Shown here: positions 34,161-45,622 of the stretch, piece by piece
How the letters are laid out: every line of letters starts with the position of its first letter
Numbering within the stretch: position 1 is the first letter of the stretch
Assembly (NCBI GenBank): GCA_011800155.1
Contig: CM022371.1
Coordinates: 2,666,001-2,730,000, forward strand
DNA length: 64,000 nt
Direction: 5' to 3'
Source of the DNA: Flammulina velutipes
Taxonomy: Eukaryota > Basidiomycota > Agaricomycetes > Agaricales > Physalacriaceae
Position numbers and translations under genes: made by a program
The notes under the pieces: model-generated
Databases searched by the model: none
What the model was told of the DNA's origin: nothing
The model's input: the letters and a program-made list of their open reading frames with translations, nothing else

Positions 34161-35521
34161 TCAAGCATCACTTTTCGAGCTCCTGGTCTGGCGTGTTGAG
34201 CCCATTTCCCAATCACTCTCGATGGGATTTACGGAGCTACCCATATTGGATGTCAAGACAATGGTTGTAGAGGCCCTGTGAGGAGTGTTATCATCCCAGG
34301 CGGTCTTACGCCCTTCTACCAAGATGATGATGACGGTGGGATACAGACCCTGTAGAGTCTGTCAATCAAAGCTGTAAATCATCATAAATCATGCCAACGC
34401 ACGAGAGTTTGGGCGACGATGCTATCAAAGGAGTTGATGAATATCGACCAGGAGTTATAGGCAGATAACGTCAGGGACTGAGCAACGACGTCGAAAAGCT
34501 AAAGTCGATATTATTCATTCACAGCTCCTGTAAGAAAATGTGTGCGTACGTACCACCATGAATAAATAGATGCAGCCCGATTCCACGAGAAGTGCTAAAA
34601 TCTTCTCAGTGAGTGTAGAAGGGCTACAGCCAACCAACTTGAGCATGTGGCGATGGGACCTGCAGCCAGAATTTTTAGAATTTTGACCACATTCACGGAC
34701 GCATAGTACATACCATGCTCTATACGCTATAAGGGCTGTTGCCAGACCATTGGACGCAATCGATACGGCTTGAGATGCGGTATAGATGTAGTCGTACTCA
34801 GTGAAGATGGAGGCAGAGACGATGAGTAGGACTAGTGTAGTATTCATTAGAGCGTATTCACAGCAGGCAGCTATTATGCATACCTAGTGAGCTTAACCAC
34901 AGTATTATAGGGAAGATGACTGCGCGCGGAGTATCGCTCCAAATAGCCCAAGTGCGCCAGATAACAATACTGTCTCCAAGAAGTACCTGTCGACGTCGTT
35001 GTTTAGTGAGTGTTCTACCGGACAAACATGCTGACCTCAATCTGGAAAATGAGAAGATATGCGAAGTATAGCTTATACTTGTAGACGTCAGCAGCGAGGA
35101 GCCGATCTTCCAGTGTCGGAAAGTTTCCAGTGCCAAGAAAGAGATATGATACTTGAACGAAGAACTCCGCCCAACTCACGAGGAGTAATGTCGTGGAGAG
35201 AAGGAACATGAGAATGGTCATGACGAGCAGAACGGCCCTGGGTCGCGAGTTGCGGATGCCCTTACACCTGAAATATAATTCTCGGATACAGTTGTGCCAG
35301 ATAGACATGGAAAACGAACCACAATATGGTGAAGGCTTTGCTTGCAATGACTAGGTAGATTCCTGCAAGAGTGTTTGTGAGGTTGAATCAATTTCAATCA
35401 AATGTATCTACGTACCCCAGAAAACCGTCCCAATTGTCTGTGGTACAACATATTGCACAATGAACTCTCCGCTCTCTCGAAGGGTCGCTCTCTCTGCAGG
35501 CGTCAACGCAGGGGACGGCAT
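34161..35521 (-). CDS. Multi-pass membrane protein, tandem copy B
   Basis: This is the tandem paralogue of the gene at 32345-33720 and has the same intron layout. ATG 35521 starts MPSPALTPAERATLRESGEF and continues IVQYVVPQTIGTVFWGIYLV. Then come PRAVLLVMTILMFLLSTTLL, the loop FPTLEDRLLAADVYKYKLYF, and VLLGDSIVIWRTWAIWSDTP. The helix with ASNGLATALIAYRAWYV matches copy A almost residue for residue. The last helix is GLYPTVIIILVEGRKTAWDD, with a polar tail ending RSSKSDA at 34161. By eye the pair is about half identical, so the duplication is not recent. Another long open frame runs through the 5' end of this gene in a different frame (35394-35918). Confidence 0.82.
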
Positions 35522-35933
35522 CGTGGGAAGGGAATAAGAGTGTGTACACCGCACATTTTATGTAGGGCAATGTGTCCTGTGTGCCTTCCAAGATGGACGG
35601 AAGATATCTATTGATGCACTGCCATTCAGTGATTAACTGCCATCGCATGACCTCGCATGATCCTTCTGTTGATTCGTCAGAACCTGGAACCGCCACATAC
35701 GTAGTAAATGAAGCCGGACACGAAGTATCACGCTCGAAGTCGTAATCTGAAACAGATGGACTGAGCAAGATTAAAGGTAACAAGAAAATCACAAGAATAA
35801 CAGCCCAGTTGCCTTCAAAAAGGGGTTGCAAAGCAAGAGAATCGTTTAGAGATGCATCTAAAATGCAAACCGTAAATAGATTGTACATTTCAGCCAGAGA
35901 TATCGCAAATGTATGCAATCACCCGAACGCTTT
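35522..35933. other. Spacer with an overlapping upstream open frame
   Basis: A 174-codon minus-strand frame starts at 35918 and ends at 35394, inside copy B's first exons. It has one hydrophobic stretch (WAVILVIFLLPLILLSPS) and several Cys codons, but no family I know. I do not call it a gene; see findings. Confidence 0.35.
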
Positions 35934-38123
35934 TTAGACGTTTGAAGATCCTCTCTGTCCTGAATCTGTCGTTTCATTGAGACTACCGCGACGGCATCTC
36001 AAGGGAATCATCTCGGGATCCGTTTCAGCTGTTCCCGCTGCAGACAGTTGAATGAAATGATGAGAAACGTATCCAGCAAATCCGGTATCCGATTGTACTT
36101 GGGGCAAGATAGAGGGATAGTCCGTGTCTACGCCGCTGAATGGAAGTTTGTGTAACAATCCGAAGACTGAGAGTGGTTTGACACCTGTGTATCATCTCAG
36201 TTAGTGTATGCGCATTGGTGATCGGCACACAGAACACACCAAAGAGGCTCATCATCAAACTTGTACCAAAGAGAATGGTAAAGACACCGTTCAGAGATGT
36301 CCAAAACCCTCCAACCGCGGAAAGGCCGGTCCAAACTGATTTTTCTCGATAGTCGACTAGAAAATCCCAGTCGGAGAAGTCACTCTGCATAAACAAGCGC
36401 AGAGTAGCAGTGTTGTTGTCACGGGGGATAAGTGGTGACGGATCAGACACAATGAATGGCACATAAGCCGACAAATAACGGATTACCTGGCAGGGGGCTC
36501 TGATTGAGTGCAAGGAGTATAAATAGATTCGAAGGAACATACACCAGTAGAGAATCCGAGAGTCGCAAAATCCGCCTGCTTGAATCGCTGTCGGATGGCT
36601 GCCTTGACGGATCCCAGGAGATGGACATCTGGTACAAGCGGTATTGAAGGCGTGGTCTCAAGTGCCGTCCAAGAATCGTTTGTAAGACTGGTGACGATGG
36701 ATACAGACCGGCCTCTTGTTTCCTCCAACGAAGTCGCATCGACGCCAAAGATAGTAAAGTTGATGGTTATCAAAAGATCTGGCCAGACATCTTTAGAAGG
36801 AGCGTCGAGGTAGTCGAAAGCTGTTGGAACACACAATGGGTGAATGCAACGCAAACTCAAATAAATAACGCCCACCGTTCATCTGGTCACGGTGAGTCGA
36901 CAAGCTCCATCGGTCTGGGCAAATTATTTCTATGCCCACGATATCTGGGTAGAGTGCCGAGCGCGACTCCCATCTATCTTCCATGAAAATATCGGATGAT
37001 TTAACACACGGAGGACCGTCCTCTGCCACTGCCAGTAGTTGTTAGACTGCGACGAGTAGATAAATACATATACAACCTCCCAGTCCGCGTGGTTCCCAGA
37101 GGGGTACCACTTTCACAGCATCTTTGAGGTAATTGGTTTCGGATGACCAGAAAGTTTCGGGGGTAACAAACTAGAACCAAAAGTGAGTGTTGGTACTCGT
37201 AACGAAAATCCAACCAGGCTCACTGCTATGATTCTCCAACGAAGGTCGACTTCCAGACCGAGTTGTCTTGGGAAGTCTGATGATCTGTATAATTTTTGGG
37301 GGATACGCCCAGTTTCTTGAACGGGTTCGATGATGAGATTGACCAGCAAGAAGCCAACAACCGCCATTACAGTCACGATTGTGAAGATTCCACGCGAAAC
37401 GGAGATAAAGGATGCTTCGTTGCTGAAAAGAGCATGCATCAAACTACTGGTAGGCGTGCTCATAGGGCATAGTACATACCTAAATGTTTTACGCCAGATC
37501 GAAAAGCCGCCAATAATGAGTTGTCTGTTACGATTATGTTCCGTGGATGTGTTCTCCAAAAAATCGAAAGGCGTGTGGAACGTGGTCAATCCCTTGACGA
37601 GAAAAAGTACAATCCGTATCGCGAGTAGCGCTCCGAGAGACGACACCTGAATATAAATAGCAATAACGAGGGTCATAAAGGAGTTGGCGTCAAAACGTCC
37701 GATCCGCCACATCCATGGTCGGATGAAGACCAGGACTTTCAAGTCGAAGTTTTAGTTTTATACATATTCCGAGTGAAGAGTACTTACCTATCACCAACTC
37801 GCCTAGAGTCAACACGGTGTCGAGAACTGCAAACATCCATTTAAAAACGAAAGCACTGAATACATCGCATCATTCAGTATCTTTTCAGCCGTCAAGGATC
37901 ACACTGACCTGGAACAATGATGGACGAGGATGACAGAGGAGACGATGGTAACGCAGAGTTGATCCTGTTGATATAATTCAGGAAACGGAGCGGTAATTAG
38001 ACAGACTACGCTTGAGGCGAGAAGGATACGGAGCAGGTAGATGCGAAGTCGTGCATTGAAGATGATATCCGCCGTTCCACGCAGGAGTCGAGTAAAATTA
38101 TGGTTACTGAACAGTGAAGCCAT
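35934..38123 (-). CDS. Large membrane protein with extracellular loop, agaric family
   Basis: About ten exons give roughly 560 aa. ATG 38123 opens MASLFSNHNFTRLLRGTADI, followed by helices (LRIYLLRILLASSVVCLITA, FMTLVIAIYIQVSSLGALLA, IFTIVTVMAVVGFLLVNLII). A long, mostly hydrophilic middle region between about 37100 and 36400 looks extracellular. It includes Cys residues and Ser/Thr-rich strands. Near the C-terminus is a conserved block, SVWTGLSAVGGFWTSLNGVF, then TILFGTSLMMSLFG, which I associate with an uncharacterised Agaricomycete membrane family that ends in this W-T-x-L-N-G-x-F segment plus one more helix. The tail is polar and ends GQRGSSNV. Exon boundaries in the middle are uncertain. 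Function is unknown. Confidence 0.72.
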
Positions 38124-38778
38124 GTCAAAGGGGAATGAGCAGCTGAGTGGACATTGCTCATAAGTGCCCCGTCATATCATGTACCTATCTGTTAAGCGAT
38201 ATTGATCTCGATGATATGACGAGCAAAGCTATGTCGCGAACGAAAGATTATGAGACTAAAATTTCCAAGCCTATCATCAACGGTTAGCAGCATGAGCTAT
38301 ACCAAACTGGTCAAGGACAAGTACCTCAACAGGACAAGCGCTCGAGCGCTCAATATTCGTAGCCAACACAACCTCTGAGTTATCTGATGGACCACTAGAA
38401 GTTTACTTTACCTCGATTACAAGCCTCATGTTTCCGTGCACCGCCGCTAAAGCGTGCTTCTTGCATCGCATCAGTGTATCCACTGAGGGATAATAGATCT
38501 AGCTGTCAATGAGCGACCTTGCTTTCAATTATTCTCCGAAGCCAGTTCCCACTATGAATTGCCATTTCCATTGGACCATATTGCGGCCTAGAGGAAACAA
38601 TAAGGAGAAACGAGGTGACGAGGATACTAAATCGGGCTATGTCTTACAGAGGAATCTCGGTATACTCTACGAGACAGGTAGAGCAGATCCACCAAAACTA
38701 TTTGCACGAGGTATACCGGGCAGAAACGATCGCCTGAGCACGCATCAGCAAAGAGTAGTTGTAGATGGACAAATGGGG
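38124..38778. other. Intergenic stretch
   Basis: The plus-strand frame at 38509-38796 has no family match that I recognise and ends opposite the PEX14 3' end. I see only 5' flank of the membrane protein gene and 3' flank of PEX14. Confidence 0.45.
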
Positions 38779-40081
38779 TCACCTATTCAGCACTAAGCCC
38801 TTCAACGTCCTCACTTCTCGTTTGAATTCTTCTACTGCCGGGGACGTGTTCGCCGCAGAGCTCCCGCGGTACGGGGCGTAAACCTGGGCACTGATGTACC
38901 CCGTCAAATCAGAGCAAGCCTGCAGCGTATGTTGCATGGGGTTCGTACGCGTCTTGCTGTCCTGGGGTAAAGTTGCCGAAAGTTTCTCCAGTGATTCGAG
39001 GAGAGGCGATGGGCCCGAAGGTGTGGGTGGGACATATGACCATCGCAGAACTCCAGAGTTTTCGGACGTTTGGGGTTTGACAGGCTCAGATTTGAATATA
39101 GAAAATGTAGAGAGTGTTTCCCAGAGCTTATGCTAAGACGGCAAAGTGAGTGATTTGAGGGATACGTTTGCTGGAATACAAAGCCTACCTCATATTGCAC
39201 ACCTTCATCGGTGAGAAGCCAAGTGACATGGCTCTCCATGAGACGGAATAGGTCTTCGGTGGTGGCCTTGGCTAGGTCACCCTCTTTTCCAACAGCAAAC
39301 TCCTCGATCCCGCAGCGTAAAAGAATCATTGGGTGAATATCAGGGATTTCGAGATTGCGTTCTTCGACTTCCTTGAGAACAGCTTTGAGAGAATGACATG
39401 CAGAAAAGTGTGATGGCTCTTTGAACTTGTCTGTCTTTGGCAGGATTGTGAGATTCTCAGCCTGGGCTTCCTTGAGAGACGCCAGAGATGTCGTGAGATT
39501 TCGCAGAAGAGATATGTGATGATCTCGCAGTGCATGCCTCGCCGCTGAAGTCTGGGTAATTTTGGGGAGGAAATAGCGCTGTAACATGTGAATGAGTGAC
39601 CAATAACCGGCAACGGTGGTGAACTCACGTAGTAGACGAGTGCAAGTGCAGCAGAGCCTCCCATTATCCAGGAGAATATTCTGACTATGCCGATGAGGAG
39701 GTTGGGTAGGTTAGATGGTGGTGGAAGCGGATACGTCCTCGGCGGTATAGGCGGTAATTGGGGAGGCTACTAAGCGCGTCAAACTATGAATATACGCGCT
39801 TGGATCAACACGCCCACCATTTCTCTGAGCATTGCTTCAATTTCTGGTTCAGAAAGTCCCTTGTCGAGCAAGAATCGTCGTTTGGCATGAATATCCTGAT
39901 ATTGGACAGCGGGTGAGGTGAGAAATGCTCTTGCTCTTGCGATGAGTTGAGGCCGGTCCTCTACAGATGCTGGCACAGTCGTTGAATTAGGTGGCGCCGT
40001 CGCTGTCGTCGCTGTCGTTGTCGCAGCATTCCGAGCACTGTCATCGTTGTCCGCCATTAAGGAGCGCCTACCCCGGTCCAT
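38779..40081 (-). CDS. PEX14: Peroxin-14 (peroxisomal import docking protein)
   Basis: PEX14 sits in the peroxisomal membrane and docks PEX5/PEX7 with their cargo. The conserved N-terminal docking domain is clear: RPQLIARARAFLTSPAVQYQ, then KRRFLLDKGLSEPEIEAMLR. A Pro-rich exon (PPQLPPIPPRTYPLPPPSNL) follows, then the hydrophobic segment LLIGIVRIFSWIMGGSAALA, LVYYRYFLPKI, and a coiled-coil region (RNLTTSLASLKEAQAENLTI). Three introns are visible (near 39830, 39620 and 39170). The frame starts at 40081 (MDRGRRSLMADND); the second Met gives a more typical MADND start. The stop is at 38779. Its start lies 81 bp from that of the divergent cofilin gene. Confidence 0.9.
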
Positions 40082-40162
40082 CTAGACTCTCACATAAGGG
40101 CACAGCCACCCCTCTTACTTCGCCTCCAACCACCACCTTTCAACCACCAATCTTTATTCACA

Positions 40163-40809
40163 ATGGTACGTTGCTCATCGTCGTCGACGACGCTCAGGAC
40201 GGTAATAACGACCTCGAAAGGCCTCTGGTATTGCCGTCAGCCCCCGGTGTCTCGAAGAGTTCCAAACGCTCAAGCTCGGCAAGAAGACCAAGTACATCGT
40301 CTACCGCATTAACGATGAGAAATCGGAGATCATCGTAGAGAAGACTTCCGAGTCGACGGACTACAACGACTTTATCTCTGATCTCCCGGAGACAGCTTGC
40401 AGATGGGCTGTGTACGACTTTGAGTTCGAGAAAGAGGGCGAGGGCAAGCGCAACAAGATTTGCTTTTACTCCTGGTGAGTCCTGTGCTCTTTTACTTGTG
40501 GCGCCGCATGCACAACCTGTGGCGGCGCAACCGCTCCGCCGCTTTGGCTTTCTGTCCGTCCTTTCGATGCTGTATTCTTCGTGCTGATGCGCAGTGATAA
40601 GGTCGCCTGATGACGCCAAGATCAAAGACAAGATGCTTTTCGCGTCGTCCAAGGATGCTCTTCGACGCGCTCTCGTCGGTGTCGCCATCGAGGTGCAGGG
40701 CACCGACTACAGCGAGGTCGCCCATGAAAGCGGTACGCTCTTATCTTGATCACCTAACACTCGTTGACGTGTTTTCAAAGTCCTGGACAAGGCTTCCCGT
40801 GGCCATTAA
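40163..40809 (+). CDS. COF1: Cofilin (actin-depolymerising factor)
   Basis: This is the small actin-severing protein of the ADF/cofilin family, needed for actin turnover, endocytosis and cytokinesis. The first exon is just the ATG (40163-40165). After a 55-nt intron the protein continues [40 protein letters not shown], then [20 protein letters not shown] and [11 protein letters not shown] second intron follows, then [39 protein letters not shown]. After a third intron it ends LDKASRGH. The total of about 138 aa is the family norm. Actin-binding residues are visible: an N-terminal Ser, the long-helix block [19 protein letters not shown] and the basic patch KRNK. A start-codon-only exon is a known habit of cofilin genes in several fungi. 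Confidence 0.95.
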
Positions 40810-41220
40810 GCGTCCCGTTTCCGCAGCGTCTCCATATCTTTCAGCATTCTCCTTCTCTCCTATCACATTTATTCCCTGTAAACCCTGCCCAACCAAATAA
40901 CGAAGAACGGAGAATTGTAGATATCGCTTTACGACTTAGACGCCATTGCCCGTTCACTGAAACAGAAATTTTATTTTCTCGCTTCCATCGATGCTCGTGT
41001 TGGCCTAGAGGAGCCACACAACGCGGCGCCACTATCGATATTCTATCATGTGCACACTAATACACAGATACATGCGTGGCATGGCAATATAGCTCGATGT
41101 GAGAAGGACTGCGATGCTACATACGTAGAGTGATCCATGCTGCGAGCAAGCACCCACTGCGCGATTTCCGTTTGGCCACATTTACGGCTTACCGGTCCGA
41201 CTACTTTAATTTTTACCACC
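40810..41220. other. Intergenic stretch
   Basis: This holds the 3' flank of cofilin and the 5' flank of the SET-domain gene. I see no supported open frame, repeat or RNA gene. Confidence 0.45.
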
Positions 41221-42581
41221 ATGATTGACTGGTTGATTCAACAAGGAGGCAGCTTTCATCCACTAGCTCACTACGTGAAAGGTCTCTTCGTTGCTGTTTA
41301 ACTTTTTTATTATTAAATCTGGCGGTAGTACCCTCTGGCTTCTCAGTGCTTGCGAAAGAAACGATCCCAACGGAATCTATCATCGCGTCCTGCCCATTCA
41401 ACTTGATTATAACCCACGAGTCTTCCCTGCACTTCCTAGAATCCCTCTTTCCCAAAGAATCTCTCTCTATCTTGTCTGCCCGCCAGTGTATCGCGTCCTA
41501 CCTCTGTTTTCATTCAATTCTAAATCCAAGGTGATCGTGTAACACACTGCAGCAAACATCCTTGGTCTTACTCATATCAGTATCACCCCGGGGCTCTTGC
41601 ATGCGCCATACGTGAATACCTTGCCATCTCAGGACAAGTTGCGTACCGGCCTTTATTACACAGACGTCGAACTCGAAGCCTTCCGTGGGACTAATCTTTT
41701 CGGCGCAATCGCAGATCGAAAAGAACAATGGCAAGATGAATGGCGAGCGTGTCGTGCCATCATCTCCGCCGTGGACACAACGTGGGGCGACCAATTCACC
41801 TGGTAGTCCAGCTCTACTAGCAAGAGCTCAGAAACTCACTCTCCCATACCACATAGGGAACTTTACTGCCTATGCGCCACACATTTATCCTCACGCGCAT
41901 TTCCCTCTTCCCTGCTCTCGAAGAACCCCACATTACAATCTTCACCATCAACCTCGCCTATCCTTTTGCCAGGCGTAGACGCATTGAACCACGCACGAGG
42001 ACAACCAGTCTCTTGGGTTGTTTCCTCTTCAACAATATCGCTCCTCACGCACACGCCCACACCGGCAGGAGCTGAGATATACAACAACTATGGTCTCAAG
42101 TCCAACGCAGAACTCATCCTCGGCTATGGCTTTACGCTCCCTTCAAATCCAGACGATACCATGATGCTCAAGATCCCAGGTCAATCACGGTGGGAAGTAG
42201 GACGTGACGGAAAGGGAATGGATGATGTCTGGAGTGGGTTTATGCGTGCTATTGCGTTAGCCACAGAAGAAGACGGATACGAAGCCATGTTAGAGACGGC
42301 CGATGTGCTCGAGGACGCATTCCAGGATCTGCTCCGACGCTTACCGGGGCGAAACAAGCTTGAACATATCGACATACGACCAGATGTGGGTAGCATGCTG
42401 CATGACTATGTAGAAGGTTTGTCGACCCCATGGCTCAAAAGATTTATATGTTTATATCCAGATAGGTCAACGCGAAATCATCGAGGCCGCGCTTTGCCAT
42501 GTCGAGGACAAAAGACAAGAAGCCATCAACTTGGCAAGAGAGCAGGGAGTTGAAATCGTCTTAGAAGAGTCTGAGGATTGA
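41221..42581 (+). CDS. SET-domain protein lysine methyltransferase (Rubisco-LSMT/RKM class)
   Basis: This is a split-SET methyltransferase of the class that modifies ribosomal proteins, elongation factors or actin (RKM1/RKM2, SETD3, plant LSMT). Five exons: MIDWLIQQGGSFHPLAHYVK, then VPSGFSVLAKETIPTESIIA (the SET I strand), a helical exon (LHAPYVNTLPSQDKLRTGLY, then LFGAIADRKEQWQDEW), an exon starting at about 41857 (ELYCLCATHLSSRAFPS, then ILLPGVDALNHARGQPVSWV), and a last exon from about 42468 (IGQREIIEAALCHVEDKRQE). The SAM-binding N-H core (DALNHARG) and the NNYG motif (GAEIYNNYGLKSNAELILGY) are both present. The exon-4 donor at about 42413 (GTAGAA) rather than the stronger GTTTGT is needed to keep the charged C-terminal helix. 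The length is about 370 aa. The substrate is unknown. Confidence 0.88.
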
Positions 42582-42685
42582 ATTATGAATATTGAATATT
42601 AAACGTTGATTCAAGTACAACTGTTACACTGCGCAATACAAATACATATCCGGGACTATTGATGTGTTTGAAGAGAGATTGGTCA

Positions 42686-44460
42686 TTACAGTGCTGCCCT
42701 CGTAAATTTGGGATCGACGCCATCTTTAGCAGCCAAGTACGGCATCAAATCGCTTGTCAAAAAGTCACTCGGCCATTGTTGCCTGATTTGACCTTTCAAG
42801 TAGTCCACCGCAATCTTCAGGTCCCCGTCCTGTACGCCCGGTGCTAGCTTCTTGATACCGGGTGCCAACTCGTCTGTCCACGCGTCCAACAGCTCCTTGG
42901 TGATTATCTCGCCCGTCTCCAGTCGTGACTGGTAGTGCACCCATTGCCATAGCTGTACCCGCGTAATCTCCGCAGTGGCAGCGTCCTCCATGAGGTAGTT
43001 CAGAGGAATACATCCATTTCCTCCTACCCAGGCAGCAGTATATGCCAACGCAGTGGAGATATTCGACTTGACACCCTCAGTCGTGATCTCGCCCGGAACT
43101 TTCGTATTCAGAAGGTCTGCAGCGGCGACGCGTACATCCTCGCGGCGGATGTGGTATTGATTGGGCCCCAACATGTTTGCGTTGAACACCTCCATAGCAA
43201 TCTTGTTGATCAACGGATGTGCGATCCAGGTGCCATCGTGGCCAGCGGTCACCTCGCGAAGCTTGTCCGCGCGAACTTTCTCCATGGCAATTTCGTTGGC
43301 TTTGGCATCATCTTTGATGGGAATTTGGGCTGACATGCCACCCATAGCAGCTACTTTGCGTCTAAAGAGTCCTGTCAGTATTTGAAATGATCGATCAACG
43401 AGTAGGACATACTTATGGCATGTTTGGATCAACAAGCGCACATAGGCGTCCATGAAGCCAACTGTCATCGTCACATCCTTACGGTCGGGAAGAATAGCAG
43501 TACGGTCAGCGCGGCGTTTCTTGATGAAGCTGAAGATGTAGTCCCAGCGACCACAGTTCAAGCCGGAAGAGTGGTTCCTTAGCTCAAACAGAATCTCCTC
43601 CATCTGGAACCCGGCAGGAAGCGTTTCGATAAGGACGGTGCCGCGAATGGTGTTGTGCGGAATTCCGATGTACGATTGGGAGAAGAGAAATACGTCGTTC
43701 CAGAGACGAGCTTCGAGGTAGTGCTCTATTTTGGGGAGATAGAAGTAGGGACCGGAGCCGCGTTTGACAAGCTCTTTAGCGTTGTGGTAGAAGTACAGGC
43801 CAAAGTCGAACAGAGAACCTGAGACTGGGCTATTGTCGACGGATACACGGGGTTCATCAAGATGCCATCCTCGGGGACTAGGGATATATTAGAGAGTGAG
43901 CAACCCCGCGAGAGGTGGATACGTACCGAACGATGAGTGTGGCTGGCTTTTCGCTGAGCTTGTATGCCTTGCCGTTTGACTCGAAGTCGATCTGTCTCCG
44001 GACGGCATCGTGCAAGTTGAGCTGTCCATTGACCATGTTGGCAAACGTGGGGGCGGATGAATCTGAGTGCGGGGTCAATCACGGGGTATGGAGGAGCAGA
44101 TCACGGTAGCATACCTTCAAAGTCGGCCATGAAAGTCTTGGCTCCACTGTTGAGCGCATTGATGACCATCTTGCGGTCGGTGGGCCCAGTGATTTCTACT
44201 CTCCTGTCTTCGAGGCCCGGTGCCGGGGGAGCACAGTGCCAGGACGCTTCAGCGCGGACGTTGGCAGTCTCTGGAGGGAAATCGAGAGCCACTCCCGAGT
44301 CGAATTTGCGCTGGGCATCCTGGCGAGCTGCAAGTAGCGACTGGCGAGTCGACTCGAATGTACGGTGGATAGCAGCGATGAACTGGAGCGCGTCGTCGGT
44401 GAGAATGACGGCCTGAGCCTTGTCGGCGACCTGGGAATGAATTTTTACGCCTGCGACCAT
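42686..44460 (-). CDS. MLS1: Malate synthase (glyoxylate cycle)
   Basis: This enzyme condenses glyoxylate with acetyl-CoA to malate in the glyoxylate cycle, usually in peroxisomes, and is needed for growth on fatty acids or C2 compounds. Four exons start at 44460 ([20 protein letters not shown]). Visible family blocks are [13 protein letters not shown] near 44130, [12 protein letters not shown], then [13 protein letters not shown] near 43860. [37 protein letters not shown] and [19 protein letters not shown] follow, then [15 protein letters not shown] and [11 protein letters not shown]. The late block is [20 protein letters not shown], containing the catalytic Asp. The length is about 540 aa, as usual. 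The C-terminus is KFTRAAL, which does not fit the peroxisomal PTS1 consensus, and no alternative exon with SKL is visible nearby. Confidence 0.95.
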
Positions 44461-45025
44461 GGTTGATAGAGTTGAGTGAGCAGATGAAAGTAAGAGGAAG
44501 AGAAGGACATGGGACTCTGCGTTTATGAACTCTTTGCGGCTCTCCGTGACATCCGTTCCGTATTAAACGTCACCGTCACGGCGACGTCACAATCACATGC
44601 CATTTTGTAGAATCATGGGCCCGAGGGCCGATCGTCGACCCTTCCCCTCCTTCCGCTTTCGAGTAGTCGGTGGCGGACCAGACGAACATTGATTCCTTTG
44701 CAAACATTTCAGCCAGACAGAGCAGCGAATTCATAGCAGTCAAACATGATAATTGGAAAAACTGTACAACATTCATCCACCGGGATCCCGCGTCTGGCCG
44801 GATCACCATTCCGTGTAAGAGTACAAGCAAGTCCTACTTACGATGCCTTCGCCTTGACCGTCTCCGCTTCCGTCGTTGGCTCCAGATTCACTGTTCGTCT
44901 TCTATTAGAACACGGAGAGGCGTTGGCATAGTTTGGCCACCTACCACATAAATCTTTCACCACTCGTTCTCCAATTTTGATAACTCTCTTGCACGCCATT
45001 TGCCACATGCCTACGCTCACAGAGC
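44461..45025. other. Intergenic stretch
   Basis: This is the 5' flank of malate synthase and 3' flank of GET1. Mirror-image open frames (44576-44951) on the two strands show no family, and I do not call them. Confidence 0.45.
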
Positions 45026-45622
45026 CTATGTATCGTCAGCATCGCTCTCCATAATGTCGGGGATCATACCCTTGGGTGCAAACGGGAAAGCGAAACACCA
45101 CTGAATGGGTCCGAACCAGCCGGCAGGAAGGTAGAACACAGCAGACTTTCGGTACCACCATCCAACGACAAACTGAACACCCGTCGTAGATATCCAGATT
45201 GCGCTGTTAAACTTGAGGGAAAAGGCTGACTTTACAGACGCAACTTCGCTATCTAATGATAGGCAGAAATTTGATCAGCCGCTGACAAGGTACGAGACGC
45301 CACACATACTCAGCTTTTCCAGATCTGCTAAGCCTTTATCCACAGTGCGTCTCAGCCTGGCCCATTTCGCAAATTGATCTTGAGCACTAGTCTTCAATAG
45401 CTCTGCTTTGTTATTCAGAATCTCTGTCTTGAGCTGTTTCTGCCGTGCTCCTTGCGATGCGTGAAATGTTTTCCAGTAAATGGGATAGCACTACCCGCAT
45501 GGTAAGCGTGTGAAGTCGAAAACACCTTGTTCACCCACCAGTTCAAGCAGGACAGATTTCCCAATCCATGAAATGAGCTCTGTTATAAATACGAGAGCGA
45601 AAATGGCGAAAATGAGCGACAT
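45026..45622 (-). CDS. GET1: GET1/WRB-type tail-anchored protein insertion receptor
   Basis: GET1 and GET2 form the ER receptor that takes tail-anchored membrane proteins from the Get3 ATPase. Three or four exons: [20 protein letters not shown] and GKSVLLEL (first helix); [20 protein letters not shown] and [40 protein letters not shown], the cytosolic coiled coil that binds Get3; then [60 protein letters not shown]. The protein ends MESDADDT at 45026. The K-W-x-R-L-R-R-x-x-D pattern and the P-x-G-W-F-G-P-x-x-W motif are typical of the family. The length is about 180 aa. Introns are 50-60 nt. It is the only gene here that I identified purely from spliced reading, with no long single frame. Confidence 0.92.
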
